NCBI GenBank assembly: GCA_024036415.1
Contig: JAMWET010006792.1
Location: 55,001 to 119,000 of the forward strand
Reading direction: 5' to 3'
Origin: Prochilodus magdalenae
Taxonomy: Eukaryota > Chordata > Actinopteri > Characiformes > Prochilodontidae
DNA length: 64,000 nucleotides
The stretch's first letter is position 1. Every line of letters starts with the position of its first letter. A model generated the notes under the pieces. The model did not search any database. It was not told the origin of the DNA and worked only from the letters and a program-made list of their open reading frames with translations. This document shows, piece by piece, positions 1 to 10,719 of this stretch. The translations under genes were made by a program, and so were the position numbers.

Positions 1-788
1 CACTCCTGGACACTCTCAGAACTACTGCAACTTGCATACACTGCACTCCTTTACTCTGCATATACTGTATATCTGCACTCCTGGACACTCTCAGACACTT
101 TACTGCATATACTGTATATCTGCACTCCTGGACACTCTCATACACTTACTGCATATACTGTATATCTGCACTCCTGGACACTCTCAGACACTTACTGCAT
201 ATACTGTATATCTGCACTCCTGGACACTCTCAGACACTTTACTGCATATACTGTATATCTGCACTCCTGGACACTCTCATACACTTACTGCATATACTGT
301 ATATCTGCACTCCTACTCTCTAGATGACACTTACTGCATATACTGTATATCTGAACTCCTGGACACTCTCAGACACTTTACTGCATATACTGTATATCTG
401 CACTCCTGGACACTCTCAGACACTTTACTGCATATACTGTATATCTGCACTCCTGGACACTCTCAGACACTTTACTGTATATACTGTATATCTGCACTCC
501 TGGACACTCTCAGACACTTTACTGTATATACTGTATATCTGCACTCCTGGACACTCTCAGACACTTACTGTATATACTGTATATCTGCACTCCTGGACAC
601 TCTCAGACACTTTACTGTATATACTGTACATCTGAACTCCTGGACACTCTCAGACACTTACTGCATATACTGTATATCTGAACTCCTGGACACTCTCAGA
701 CACTTACTGCATATACTGTATATCTGAACTCCTGGACACTCTCAGACACTTACTGTATATACTGTATATCTGCACTCCTGGACACTCC
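1..788. repeat. 46-47 bp minisatellite array
   Basis: A tandem array of about 17 units of 46-47 bp. Each unit contains the block ACTCCTGGACACTCTCAGAC followed by an AT-rich palindromic stretch (TGCATATACTGTATATCTGC). Units differ by a few substitutions (TACTGCATATA or TACTGTATATA; CTGCACT or CTGAACT) and by one-base length changes (ACTTA or ACTTTA). One unit near 312-330 is shortened and disturbed. The array continues past the left edge. It is open in one frame for 231 codons only because the unit lacks stops in that frame; it is not a gene. Confidence 0.95.
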
Positions 789-1185
789 ATTCCACTTAAA
801 TACCAATATATGCACATGTTTATTATGTTAATTCAGTCATTTACTTGCTGATAACTGCGTCCCTTGCACAATCATGCACATTTATTTATTACTATTGCAC
901 TGTTTTCTTTTTCTACATTATACAGGTATATCTATATTTTCTTGTATATATTTCTTGCCTCCTTGTGAAGTAAGATATATTTATATTTATATTTAGATAT
1001 TTATCCATAGTGACCTGTACTATGTATAGTTTATAGTTAACAGTTAATAATACTGCTGCCGGTACCGACCCATTTAGGTTCTTCATACTGCACAACCCTG
1101 TTTTTATTTTTTCTAATTTGTATCTGTGCTGTTTGTTTTTGTGAAACCGCTACTGGCTGCTAAATTTCCTTCGGGAACAATAAAG
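789..1185 (+). mobile_element. Retroelement-like 3' tail next to the minisatellite
   Basis: This AT-rich stretch ends with TTTCCTTCGGGAACAATAAA directly before a TATC microsatellite. A sequence of the form 'AATTTCCTTCGGG..AATAAAGTATC' followed by a short tandem repeat is how 3' ends of many fish non-LTR retroposons look. No reverse transcriptase frame is visible here, and the expected upstream part is replaced by the minisatellite, so the array may have expanded inside the 3' untranslated part of such an element. The family assignment is inference. Confidence 0.4.

Positions 1186-1280
<95 letters not shown>
1186..1280. repeat. (TATC)n microsatellite
   Basis: About 24 uninterrupted copies of the tetranucleotide TATC/ATCT, joined directly to the AATAAA-containing retroelement tail on its left. 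Confidence 0.98.
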
Positions 1281-2887
1281 AAAATGGATCGACAAAATGT
1301 TCAGTCCTGACATACATCAGAGAATTAGGTAGAAGAGCTGCATCATGCTTCCTGCTTTACCTGCGCACTGCTATGACTATTCTTACAATGGTTACGCCTT
1401 CTCAGTTTTCACATTTGCTATATATTTTCATCAATAATGTAAATAGAATATATTTCATTAGAAGCATGTACAATTTACTAAAAACAGGTGCGAGCTATAT
1501 GTCCATCTGTGTAGGTGATGTATTTAGGTTCTTTGTGAGCAGGTGATTGTCTGATATGAAGAAAGCTACACTTGTGCTGTATGCTTTATCCTAGCACATC
1601 TGTCTTTATGCAGTATTATGAAATGTTTACCAGCATTGGGCATAGAGGTCTTTATTATAGAGAAAATGATCCATATGATTCCTGTAAATTCAAGTTGACT
1701 CTGAAATCTGAAATATTTACACAGCTTCTACTCTCCCTGATATGTATTACACTGAGGACTGGTAAGGTGGGTTTTAGCATCTTGTTAATGTTAATTGAGT
1801 TTTACTTCCAAATATCAGCCAAAAACATTTTGTTGCTCGTCATCTAAAGCAAAGAATTCTCCATGCTTATGTGTTATATGATTTTAAAGAAGTTAAAGTT
1901 ATGCAGCCACCTGGCATGATGCCAAAGCTGATATCCAGTTCCACCTGCCTGAAAGAGATTAAATTCACTCAGCATTCATCTGGTGAATTTCAGACCCAGC
2001 GCCCGAGATCTGCACAGACACGCAAATGGTGCATTAGCATACATGCATGAGAGAAAATAAAACCCTGCATAAAGGGCAAAAAAACAAGCTCTTATTAACA
2101 TAATGCTTTTCCACCATAGACTGCGGGGCTGGGAAAAAAGCCTTGCAGTTAGACCACATTAAAGGGTAAATGTTAGGTAACAGGAATTACTTATTTATAC
2201 ATCATAACTTTTCAATAAACAATTTCATTCATGCAGCTAGCATGTCAGCACAAAGAGCTTAGATCAGCTGCCCTTAGAAAATAGTATATATGCATAAACA
2301 AGATGTTTAATTCTATAACAGTCTTGGTATTTTAATATGTTCCTTAGGATAGTGGACAACACAAAAGCTTTAGATCAGAATCTGTTTATAAACACACATT
2401 TTCATATTATTTTTATTTTCCCCTTTTCTTTCAAATAATAGTAGAATATCGTTTTCAGTATTTCTGAACCTTTTGCCTGGGTTAATGAACAGCAGACTGG
2501 TGTATCTGAAGTAAAATTAGCATTGGCATTAAAATTAGTGGACCTGTATGTGCCCTGTTTGGTGACGCACTTCAGATGGCCACATGGCTGTTTCCACAGT
2601 GTGCTGAAGCTCAGGAGGAAGCAAGCTGCCAGCCGTCAAAACCAGAGCCAGTTCTGCTCAGAGGAGTTTTCTAAGACTGGGGAGGCCAGACTGGCCCAAA
2701 TACATTCTCGGCAGGGGGCCCCTGTTGCTGCAGAGGGGATACGCTGGTATCTGTGCTCAGAGAGCCAACAGAAATATGCTGCCAGCCTCAAGGAGCATGA
2801 ACCATGGCCCAATAATCAGCCCAGGACAGTGCCTCCGGAGCGAGAGACGCCATGGGCACGCACACACGCACTCTACTTTAACATATA
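1281..2887. other. Non-coding stretch, probable SHISA9 intron or 3' flank
   Basis: No exon, RNA gene or recognisable transposon was found. The part 1900-2160 and the GC-richer part 2530-2880 look less AT-rich and less decayed than the surroundings and could be conserved non-coding sequence, but that cannot be shown without another genome. Confidence 0.5.
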
Positions 2888-3324
2888 GCCAAGAGAGAGA
2901 AAAAGATGGGAAGATTGAAAGGAAGGGAACTGAATGAGGTAAGAAAAGGAGTGAGAGAAGTAATAGAGGGAGAGAAAAGAGTAGAAAATGAGGAAGCAAG
3001 GGTGGCAGAGTTAGATGCGAGAGATAGAAAGGAACAACAGGAAGGAGAGAAAAAGATCCAGAGTAAGTTACAAAAAGGAGAGAAAGAATGGAGAGTGGGG
3101 GAGAAAGAAAGGAAGGAAAGAGAGAGAAAAAAGGGATGTGGGAATAAAACAGTAGAGAGAAATTATTAAGAGAGGAAGGAAGAAAAGAGGATGAAGGAAA
3201 ATGAAAGATTATAGAGAGAGCAAGAAAGAGGAAGAAACATAAAAGGAGTGAGCGGTAGAGAAAATTGAGTGATAGAGAGTAAGATAGGAGGGAGAGAAAT
3301 GGGAGGATGAGGAAAAACTGGGAA

Positions 3325-3374
<50 letters not shown>

Positions 3375-3442
3375 CGGTAGAAAAGGGGGGTAACAAAGAA
3401 AGACTTGGAGAGAGAAAAAAGGAGGAGAGAAAGGGGATGGAG
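2888..3442 (+). repeat. 550-bp purine-rich (G+A) tract
   Basis: Nearly all bases on the plus strand are A or G, made of degenerate GAAA, GGAA and AGAG motifs, and it contains a pure (AG)n run at 3329-3372. Such homopurine/homopyrimidine tracts can adopt triplex (H-DNA) structure. Open frames seen across it on both strands are low-complexity by-products. Confidence 0.9.
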
Positions 3443-6387
3443 AGCTGGCCTCACAATAGATTATTTATAGAGGTGGAGAAATAAGACCACAACACACGGA
3501 TTCTTCACAATGACACACTGAGAAAACGAGTCTTTCAGAAAGCTCCAGATTAAAGGGGATTTTTCACCATCAGGAATTTCAGACATCTTAATAACACTTT
3601 AATCCCTCCTTGTGCTTTTGTCTTTCTTCTGTGGACTTTCTGCTATAAACAGTATCTTACTTGTTAGAAAGAAACTCAACTCCTTCTGCAGACATATCCT
3701 ACTGTATAGAAATACATTTATGTGAATTGACAAAAGTGGAATACACTGGCAACAACAACGTTATTAATGAGTCTTTCATCAAAATCACTGCTGAGTTTAC
3801 GTCTAGCTAAAGCATTATAGCACTGCATATTTTAGCTCTGCTAGCGTCGCGCCTAGTTCTTTGTTCTTGACATATTAACAGTACTTAAATGACAAAAATC
3901 ATACTTACAATCTTACTTACACAGCAATTTTCCTACATGTGCCTGTGATCAGATTTCGTGACTGAAATAATAATTTTGTGACTGACTTGCAACTTTTAAA
4001 CAAAGAGAAGAGAGGACAAAGCTAAAAGCTATGTAGAGCAGATGTACGTTCTCTACTGTTATGCTGTATTTGGTCCGCTCATGCTGTTAAGGCTGAAGCT
4101 TTAGTGTTCACACTAGAAATGATATGGTGTTATGTGTCTTTCACCTACTCCAGAGTTGAATGCATCTCTGAGATGCATTGGACCCCATTCACATCTGTTC
4201 TTAGTGCTGGCCACTCGTCACCCATGGCACGTTAATTCTTGGTGTAAATGTGATTACATGTAGAGGATCCTTAACTGGAAGTAAACATTTAGAGGGTTCC
4301 TCTGAACCATTTTGTAGTTTCAATCTTTGTAGAATATCGTCAGCCGTTTGCTACAGATACAGGAAATAAAAATGAGTTTACCAAAAATCCCATTTAACAA
4401 ATGAGATCTAATTATATTATTTAGCACTGAATTGTATTGTGATGTATTGATTCTGTTTTTTACATCCTTTTTGGGACATTTTGTGCAGATCCTGACTATT
4501 TTACTCCCCATCTCCTGTTCTGATCTGTTCAGTGCTGTTCGGTGCACACTTTTTGCTCTAGCCCTCTATCGTGATCTCATTTCAACCCTGTCTTCTCCCT
4601 GTCATGCCTTCACTTTACAAAGGTGCAGCCCTTTTACTGAGCCAAGGCCGAAAGGTTCTAGATTACTTTTACAGCTACATTCTATCTGAACATCTATCTG
4701 AATGCCCGTGTGCCACGCTTGTAGCTGATCTGTCTACAGAAGTCAGATTTTTTGTGGGAGAAGTTTTTCAGATGATTATAGCTTGCACCAAATGCTCACA
4801 CTAATAAAGCCATTTCAACTTTTTCATTTTGTTTACACTGACAAGGACAGGCAGAACACATGTAAGCACTGGTTTATGCTCTCTCTTATGTCTCAAAATG
4901 CCTCAGAGACAAGAAATAAGCACACATCTTAAATGGTAATAAATTACACTTTACTCCCCAAAGACATATTTTGGACATAAAGTTGAAACACATCTATGGA
5001 AAGGTGGATAACCAGTGCTAAACACAAAAATGTAGACAATGACTAACTGGAAAGACTTCTCTGCTATAATCCCTGGCATGTCTTTTTACTTTCTTAGACT
5101 TTTTCTTTTAGCACATGGTGCTCTGGTGGGTGTAAGATGAGTTTAGTCAGTCGTTGATTCCAGTCGTCTGCATGGCTCTAATAAACAAGAGATAATAGAT
5201 CCCTGCTGCTTCTTTGGGAAACCCTATTTAGGTAATTAGTTTGAGCAAAGGTATTGGAATGAACCCCTTGGATGGTGTGTGTTTGTGTGTGTGTGTCTGT
5301 GTGTGTGAGAAAGGGAGCGAGAGAGAGGGAGGGAGAAAGAAAGCATGAGTGCAGAAACAAAAGAGATGGGGGAAAAGATAACGACTCCCAGGGATGTAAT
5401 CAGTAGCGGCTTGCTGTTGGCGCTCAGTTTTGTTTGATGGTGTAAAGGCTGTAGGACTGAGAACAATGAAAACCTGTAAAGCATAATTCAGTTTTTGTAA
5501 AAAAAAAAAATAATAAAAATAACCAAATGGGAAACCCCATTTAGCATAGCAAATTAATATTTTTTACATAATGCTGATTTCCTGCTGATCTTTCATGTGA
5601 TGAGTGACTATCTACACGTTGAATCTATTCTCGAGACATCGCAAATTGGATCTCTGTCAATGCTACGGTCCAAGGAAGCGTAACTGGCTGCCACTATTTT
5701 TTAATCAATGCAGGTGTCTAAAAAAAGGCACAGTTTTTAATGATGGAGCTACAATTAATCTAAATACACCATCAATGGTACAACAGTTGTTTTAAGGTCT
5801 AACATAATTTTTTATTTTTCCTTTTACAGGGCAAAGGTATATATTTGACTGTTTTCGTAACCTAATATTTACAAACAAAACATTAAATAAAAAAGCTGGA
5901 GACAAGACAGGGTGTCAGTACAAATAACAAAATAACTGCATTGGACACGGCAGGTGTAAAGAAAACTTTAATCTTACCTTTGGTGATTTTATGCATGGCA
6001 GTAGATGTTTGCTTTGATATTTAGACATATTCATTTTAGTTTTTGCAGACTGCCAGGTTTGCAGACCCAAGATATAACATCTTTTGTTTAAATACAAGGT
6101 AATATTCTGGGACAATTGGATTTTTGGCTTTGTAAGTGAGGGAAACTGACAATTATAGTCTGTCCCTGTCTTTGTTTTACATCTCTCAAAGGCATCCCCC
6201 AGATGTTTTGACCAGAGCATGAGCTTTAAATTCAAAATACACTGTACCCTGCCTAAAGAGCATAAAGTTTGATAGCACCGTTAACAAGCAGTGATTGGAG
6301 AGCTAAGAAAAAAGTACTGAGAAAAGATGTGGTGCCTGACAGGCATAACTGGCCACAAGTAAACTGATGGGAAATAAGTTAAAAAGG

Positions 6388-6388
<1 letters not shown>
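3443..6388. other. AT-rich non-coding stretch
   Basis: No exon or clear mobile element was recognised. It holds a TG-rich microsatellite at 5274-5308 and several short A-runs. The longest frame is 106 codons on the minus strand at 6235-5915; it has no recognisable motif and is treated as chance. Confidence 0.5.
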
Positions 6389-6447
<59 letters not shown>

Positions 6448-6448
6448 T
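6389..6448. repeat. (ATA)n microsatellite
   Basis: About 20 nearly perfect copies of the trinucleotide ATA/TAA. Confidence 0.97.
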
Positions 6449-6639
6449 ATTACGTAGTTACACCACTAGGCTGGACTATGTTGTAGATAATATGGTGTAG
6501 TGAAATGAGACAATCAATGAGACAATTGAAAATGGCAATGAAGCTGCCAATATTCTAGATTTATATTAATTATTTATATTAATTATTATTTTAACAATGG
6601 GAGCTTTCATTTGGATATAAAATAAATACTGCGTAATGT

Positions 6640-6900
6640 CCACACTCTTGTGTGCACAACTATCTGTCTTCGACCCCTGTTTGCTTCTCTGTATTTCGCC
6701 TTTCGTCTCTGCCCTCAGATAGTTTGCCTGATGAGGACTGCGTCCTGGTTTCTGCTCAGACTGCCTCTGTTTTGCCCTGTCTCCCACTTTATTGGTACGT
6801 TCACTCAGTTTGTTCTGCCCTGTCCTTCAGCATGTATAATAAACCTAGCTTGCCTTTTAATTCTGCGTGCATCTGTCTGTCTGGCATTACACTATCATGT
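6640..6900 (+). mobile_element. Possible LTR or retroelement 3'-end fragment
   Basis: A pyrimidine-rich stretch with TGTATAATAAACCTAGCTTG (a polyadenylation signal context) followed by CTGCGTGCATCTGTCTGTCTGG. This arrangement resembles the R-U5 part of fish LTRs, but no terminal TG..CA boundaries or target duplication could be set. It is only a suggestion. Confidence 0.25.
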
Positions 6901-6901
6901 T

Positions 6902-7090
6902 TAAAAACATACAGTCATTGCCATAAAAATAGTAGTTACACAATAGTTGCACCCTAAAGGTATCACCTGACAGGAATGAAAGTTGATGGGTAGGTTTGAC
7001 ATTATGAGACGTGCGAATGATCAAGTTTTACACTCGGCCATGCATGTGATGTAAGCAAGGACGGGCCTTATCACTGTACTTGATTGACCC
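6902..7090 (-). mobile_element. Tc1-like family A, terminal fragment (reverse)
   Basis: Read on the minus strand, this piece matches the right part of the element at 51397-52104. Shared blocks include TGTCAAACCTACCCA, the AAGTTTCATTC-like block and TCCTTGCTTAC, in the same order. Only one end is left; the rest is lost or beyond recognition. Confidence 0.75.
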
Positions 7091-9029
7091 AACAGCCACG
7101 ACTGTGTGCATTCCATGGTACTAAAGCATCCATAAGCACAAGAGAGCTGCTATTTAAATACAATTTAGGATAATGATGATGATATGCAACTGACCTGTCT
7201 GAAACACTGTGGTGGCTGATCAGCATAGCGTATGGAGTAAGTCCTTACACAAACTAATTACAGTTGAGAATAAAGATTGTTACAGGCAAATATTAGATAT
7301 TTGTTAATGATGTGGCAAACTGGCTGTTTTGCTAACATCTGTTTTTCTGTTAGTTTTGCTAGCATTGTTTTTAACTTAATGATGACAACAGTGTCAAACT
7401 CATTGGTTTGCCTTATGTAGCATCTCTGTTGTTATTTCTCTTGCAGTATCATACAGAACAAAACAAAAGTGGTTGGGCCCAGTGTAGGTCCACCATCAAA
7501 TTATAAGTTTTAAAAAATTGGGGGAATTGAAAATCCAATCGCTGAATTTACGACATTTGTAATTCCAAATCTGACATTGACAATCAAACTTAAGGTTTAA
7601 CCAATAACTATAACTTTGAGACATTTGTTCATTTTTGTTACCGACACACTACCCAACACACACTCAAGCAAAACCCAGCAACAGATTTAGATCTAAATCT
7701 AGATACTTCTTTTCACCCTGTGGCAAAAATATGAATAAAGCCCTGAATTAGCAGTGATATCAGTGATTTGGGGATTGTAAGCATATGAACACATACTGTT
7801 TAAAGCATGAAAGTAGCCAGGCACACCACATAGCTTTCGATTATTATAGTAACTACAATAATCCAAAACTTAATGTGTCACAATCACCCAGCTGTTTGTT
7901 AACATGAAAAGCATATAAATGCCAGAAATCACCAGAATAAATAATGGTATGTTTGTCAACATGTATATATTTATATGGTTTTGTAAAATGTCAAGCCAGT
8001 ATCTCATACACAGTTTTTTTCTATTACAGTGTTATAATGACATTACCCAAAAGACTCAGTTATGATTAACACCTTATTTCTTGTAGCCTGTTCAGTATCT
8101 ACAGGAGGGAGATATGTCCCTATTACCCATCCAACATGGAAGTCCTGGCATCACTACTACATCAGAAAGATCTGGGAAAGCAGTCAGTCTTAAAAAAAAT
8201 AATTTATTGTACCATAAAGCTATAATTTTAGAGAGGCAGCAGTGATATGCTCTGGGATTTAGAGCTTAAAGCCCTGAATGGGCATGAACAGCAGAACTTG
8301 CACTTAACATTTTTTATCACATAACTGGATGACAAGCCTTACTGATTACAAGCCAATTTCCCATACCAGTATTAGGCCTCGCACTAAATTACAGTATCTT
8401 GTACTATAATATATGCTGAATCATCACAAAAAAATAGAGCTAATCCAGCACTGGGCTTAATACATGTTTAGGAAACTATCCTAACTGGTTCAAAACTTGT
8501 CAAGCAATCTTTCTACCAGTTTTCAGTTTAGTAAGGTAAAAATCCATAAATAGAGAAATTTGCTTTTTTTAAACATTAAAATAGAATTAACAGATAATGA
8601 CTTTTTTCTAATTATCTTTCCCTCAAATTTTCATTCCAGTCATCATTATCATCCACAAACACTCTGAGTGCTATACAGTAGAGCTCAGAGGAACAGGTCA
8701 GAGAGGGTAATGCAATTCCACATGATTACATTCAGGTCTGCAGATTAGCATAGTGAAAAACAGCTCCACATTTATAATCTTAACCTTGATAGTGAAAGCT
8801 GTGGGAAAACACCAAAGTCTAAAGAGAAGATAAAAAAACATCAGTTTTGGGCGAAAGCCTGGGAACCACATCAAGGCTGAAGTGAAACCCACAGTAATTA
8901 TTTAAGCTATTAATTAGGTGAACTAATCAGGAACCTTCAGGACAACACAGGTCTTGATGTATCCACTAGTAACTGAACTATTGTGCTATTCCCCTACTTT
9001 AACATTTGCCAAGATTTAGGTAGGTTCAT
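7091..9029. other. AT-rich non-coding stretch
   Basis: I see no exon, RNA gene or identifiable repeat family here; it is probably SHISA9 intron or flank. Confidence 0.45.
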
Positions 9030-9410
9030 CGGGGGGAAAAAATAATAGAACACGTCACCAATTTTCTAAGTATATATATTTCTAAAGCTATTGACATGAA
9101 ATTATCACCAGATCTCGGTACCGACCCCTCCAATCCACACATGCAAATAAATCACACCATAGATGTTCATAAATGAAGTTGTGTAATAATAGGAAATGAC
9201 ACAGGGAAAAAGTATTGAACACATGAGAGGTACAAAAAGCCATGGAAAGTCATGACACCACCTGAAATCTATCAGTAATTAGAAAGCAATCCTGCCACTT
9301 AGCTCAATTTCATATCAGCTGGTTAAATTGATGGCCTATAAAAAGGCATCTCTTTACCAAGGACCAAATTAGTCCCAGTCTGGGTGGCTATGATGAGCTA
9401 CACCAATAAG

Positions 9411-9520
9411 AGTTCTTGGGCAAGACTCCTAACACTACGTTGGCCTACCTGTAATCATTAAACCTTGTAAGTCGCTCTGGATAAGAGCGTCAGTTAAAGG
9501 CCATAAATGTAAATGTAAAT
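9411..9520 (+). mobile_element. SINE 3' fragment inside the Tc1-like element
   Basis: The segment contains TTGTAAGTCGCTCTGGATAA, GAGCGTC and a terminal AAATGTAAATGTAAAT, the widespread conserved tail of teleost tRNA-derived SINEs. The tRNA-like head with A and B boxes is missing, so this is a 5'-truncated copy. Confidence 0.75.
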
Positions 9521-9664
9521 TAAACTCTTCGGATGCTATAATGCACACCAGGTAAAAAAACGCCGCATACCAATAACAGTGAAGTTTGGACGTGGAAACA
9601 TTATGGTGTGGTGCTGTTTTTCAGCGTACCGCACTGGCACGCTTCATATGATTGAAGGAAGGAT

Positions 9665-10155
9665 TGAGAGAAAATATGCCGTTTTCAATTTAGCAAATGT
9701 TCTCCTTTTGTGTGTTTGAATGCCAGTCATATGGTAATACAATTAACCCTTTAAGGTGATAACCATCAGGTGATCACTCTCCCTTATCTGTTTGAATGCC
9801 AACGATAACCCTTTGTTGTGTGATGACCATCAACCCCCCAATGTTGATACTCTAAGCACCCTCATCTTCACCCGCCTCATACTCCTCCTTCAACTCCTCT
9901 CTCCTTCAACTTTCCCCTCCCACAGGTTCCAATGTATATAAGTTTCTCTCAAATTACCCCTAGTCAGACTGAACCAGACTGGACAGGACTGACAACCTAA
10001 GCCTGGTGACCGTGCATGATTCTTCATGCATGTGAATAAGACTGCTGACCGATCGAGCTGTATCCATGCATCTCTGTATGTGTGAATAAACTCAACACAA
10101 TGCTGAACCTCATCTCCAGTCTCCTGACTCTTCTCGAAGACCCGGATTTCTAACA
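9665..10155 (+). mobile_element. Solo LTR (491 bp) with GGAT target duplication
   Basis: The insert begins TGAGAGAAAATATG and ends GATTTCTAACA, so it has the canonical TG..CA ends. It is flanked by the 4-bp direct repeat GGAT (9661-9664 and 10156-10159); removing the insert and one GGAT rejoins the interrupted Tc1 sequence as GAAGGAAGGATGAATGG. A TATA box (TATATAAG, 9935-9942) precedes a polyadenylation signal (AATAAA, 10085-10090) by about 150 bp, as in a U3-R-U5 structure. No internal retroelement sequence or partner LTR is nearby, so it looks like the product of LTR-LTR recombination. The superfamily is not determined. Confidence 0.85.
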
Positions 10156-10719
10156 GGATGAATGGACAAATGTACCAATGCCTTCTTGGTAAAAATCTGC
10201 TGCCATCTACCAGGATGATACGGATGAAACATTTTTGCAAGACAATGTTCCCAAACACACAGCCAAGGAAACTCTCGATTGGTTTTAGAGAAACAAGAAC
10301 AAAGCTGCTAAAATGGCCCAGCCAATCACCTGAACGGAATCCAATTGAAAATCTATAGAGTGAACTAAAGCTCAGAGTTCATAGAAGGAGCCCATGGAGC
10401 CTTTAGGACTTTAAGAGTGTTTGTGTGGATAAATGGGCCAAAATCACACATGAGCGAGCGATGCATGCGACTAGCTTCTCCATACAGGAGGCATCTTGAA
10501 GCTGTCATCACCAACAAAGGCTTTTGTCCAAAGTATTAAATAGATCTCAGTAAGCATGTTCAATACTTTTTCCCTGTGTCATTTCTCATTATTATACATA
10601 CATTCATTTAAGGACATCTGTGTGGATTGGGTGGGTTGTTATCGACATCTGGTGATCATTTCATGTCAATATATTTACTTTGAAAATCGGTGAAGTGTTC
10701 ATCACTTATTTCACCTGCT

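Larger units (their letters stand above)
9030..10719 (+). mobile_element. Tc1-like transposon, broken by nested insertions
   Basis: Degenerate long terminal inverted repeats frame the element: the left end (AACACGTCACCAATTTT, then GACATGAAATTATCACCAGAT) is the imperfect reverse complement of the right end (ATCTGGTGATCATTTCATGTC, then AAAATCGGTGAAGTGTTCAT). Between them are transposase remnants on the plus strand. The clearest reads W-P-S-Q-S-P-E-R-N-P-I-E-N-L around 10314-10358, the C-terminal DDE-domain hallmark of Tc1 transposases. Stops and frameshifts make it inactive. A SINE tail at about 9411-9520 and a solo LTR at 9665-10155 are inserted in it. The outer ends are placed to within about 15 bp. 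Confidence 0.85.

Noticed and set aside
32..727. 231-codon frame at the left edge
   Set aside because: It is a read-through of the minisatellite units and has no protein-like composition.
2906..3454. Charged or Ser/Leu-rich frames around 2.9-3.4 kb
   Set aside because: Products of the purine-rich tract on either strand.
5915..6235. 106-codon minus-strand frame as a SHISA9 exon or new gene
   Set aside because: No similarity to SHISA9 tail sequence, no convincing splice sites, no known motif.
9890..10258. 122-codon minus-strand frame
   Set aside because: It crosses the boundary between the solo LTR and the Tc1-like element, antisense to both.
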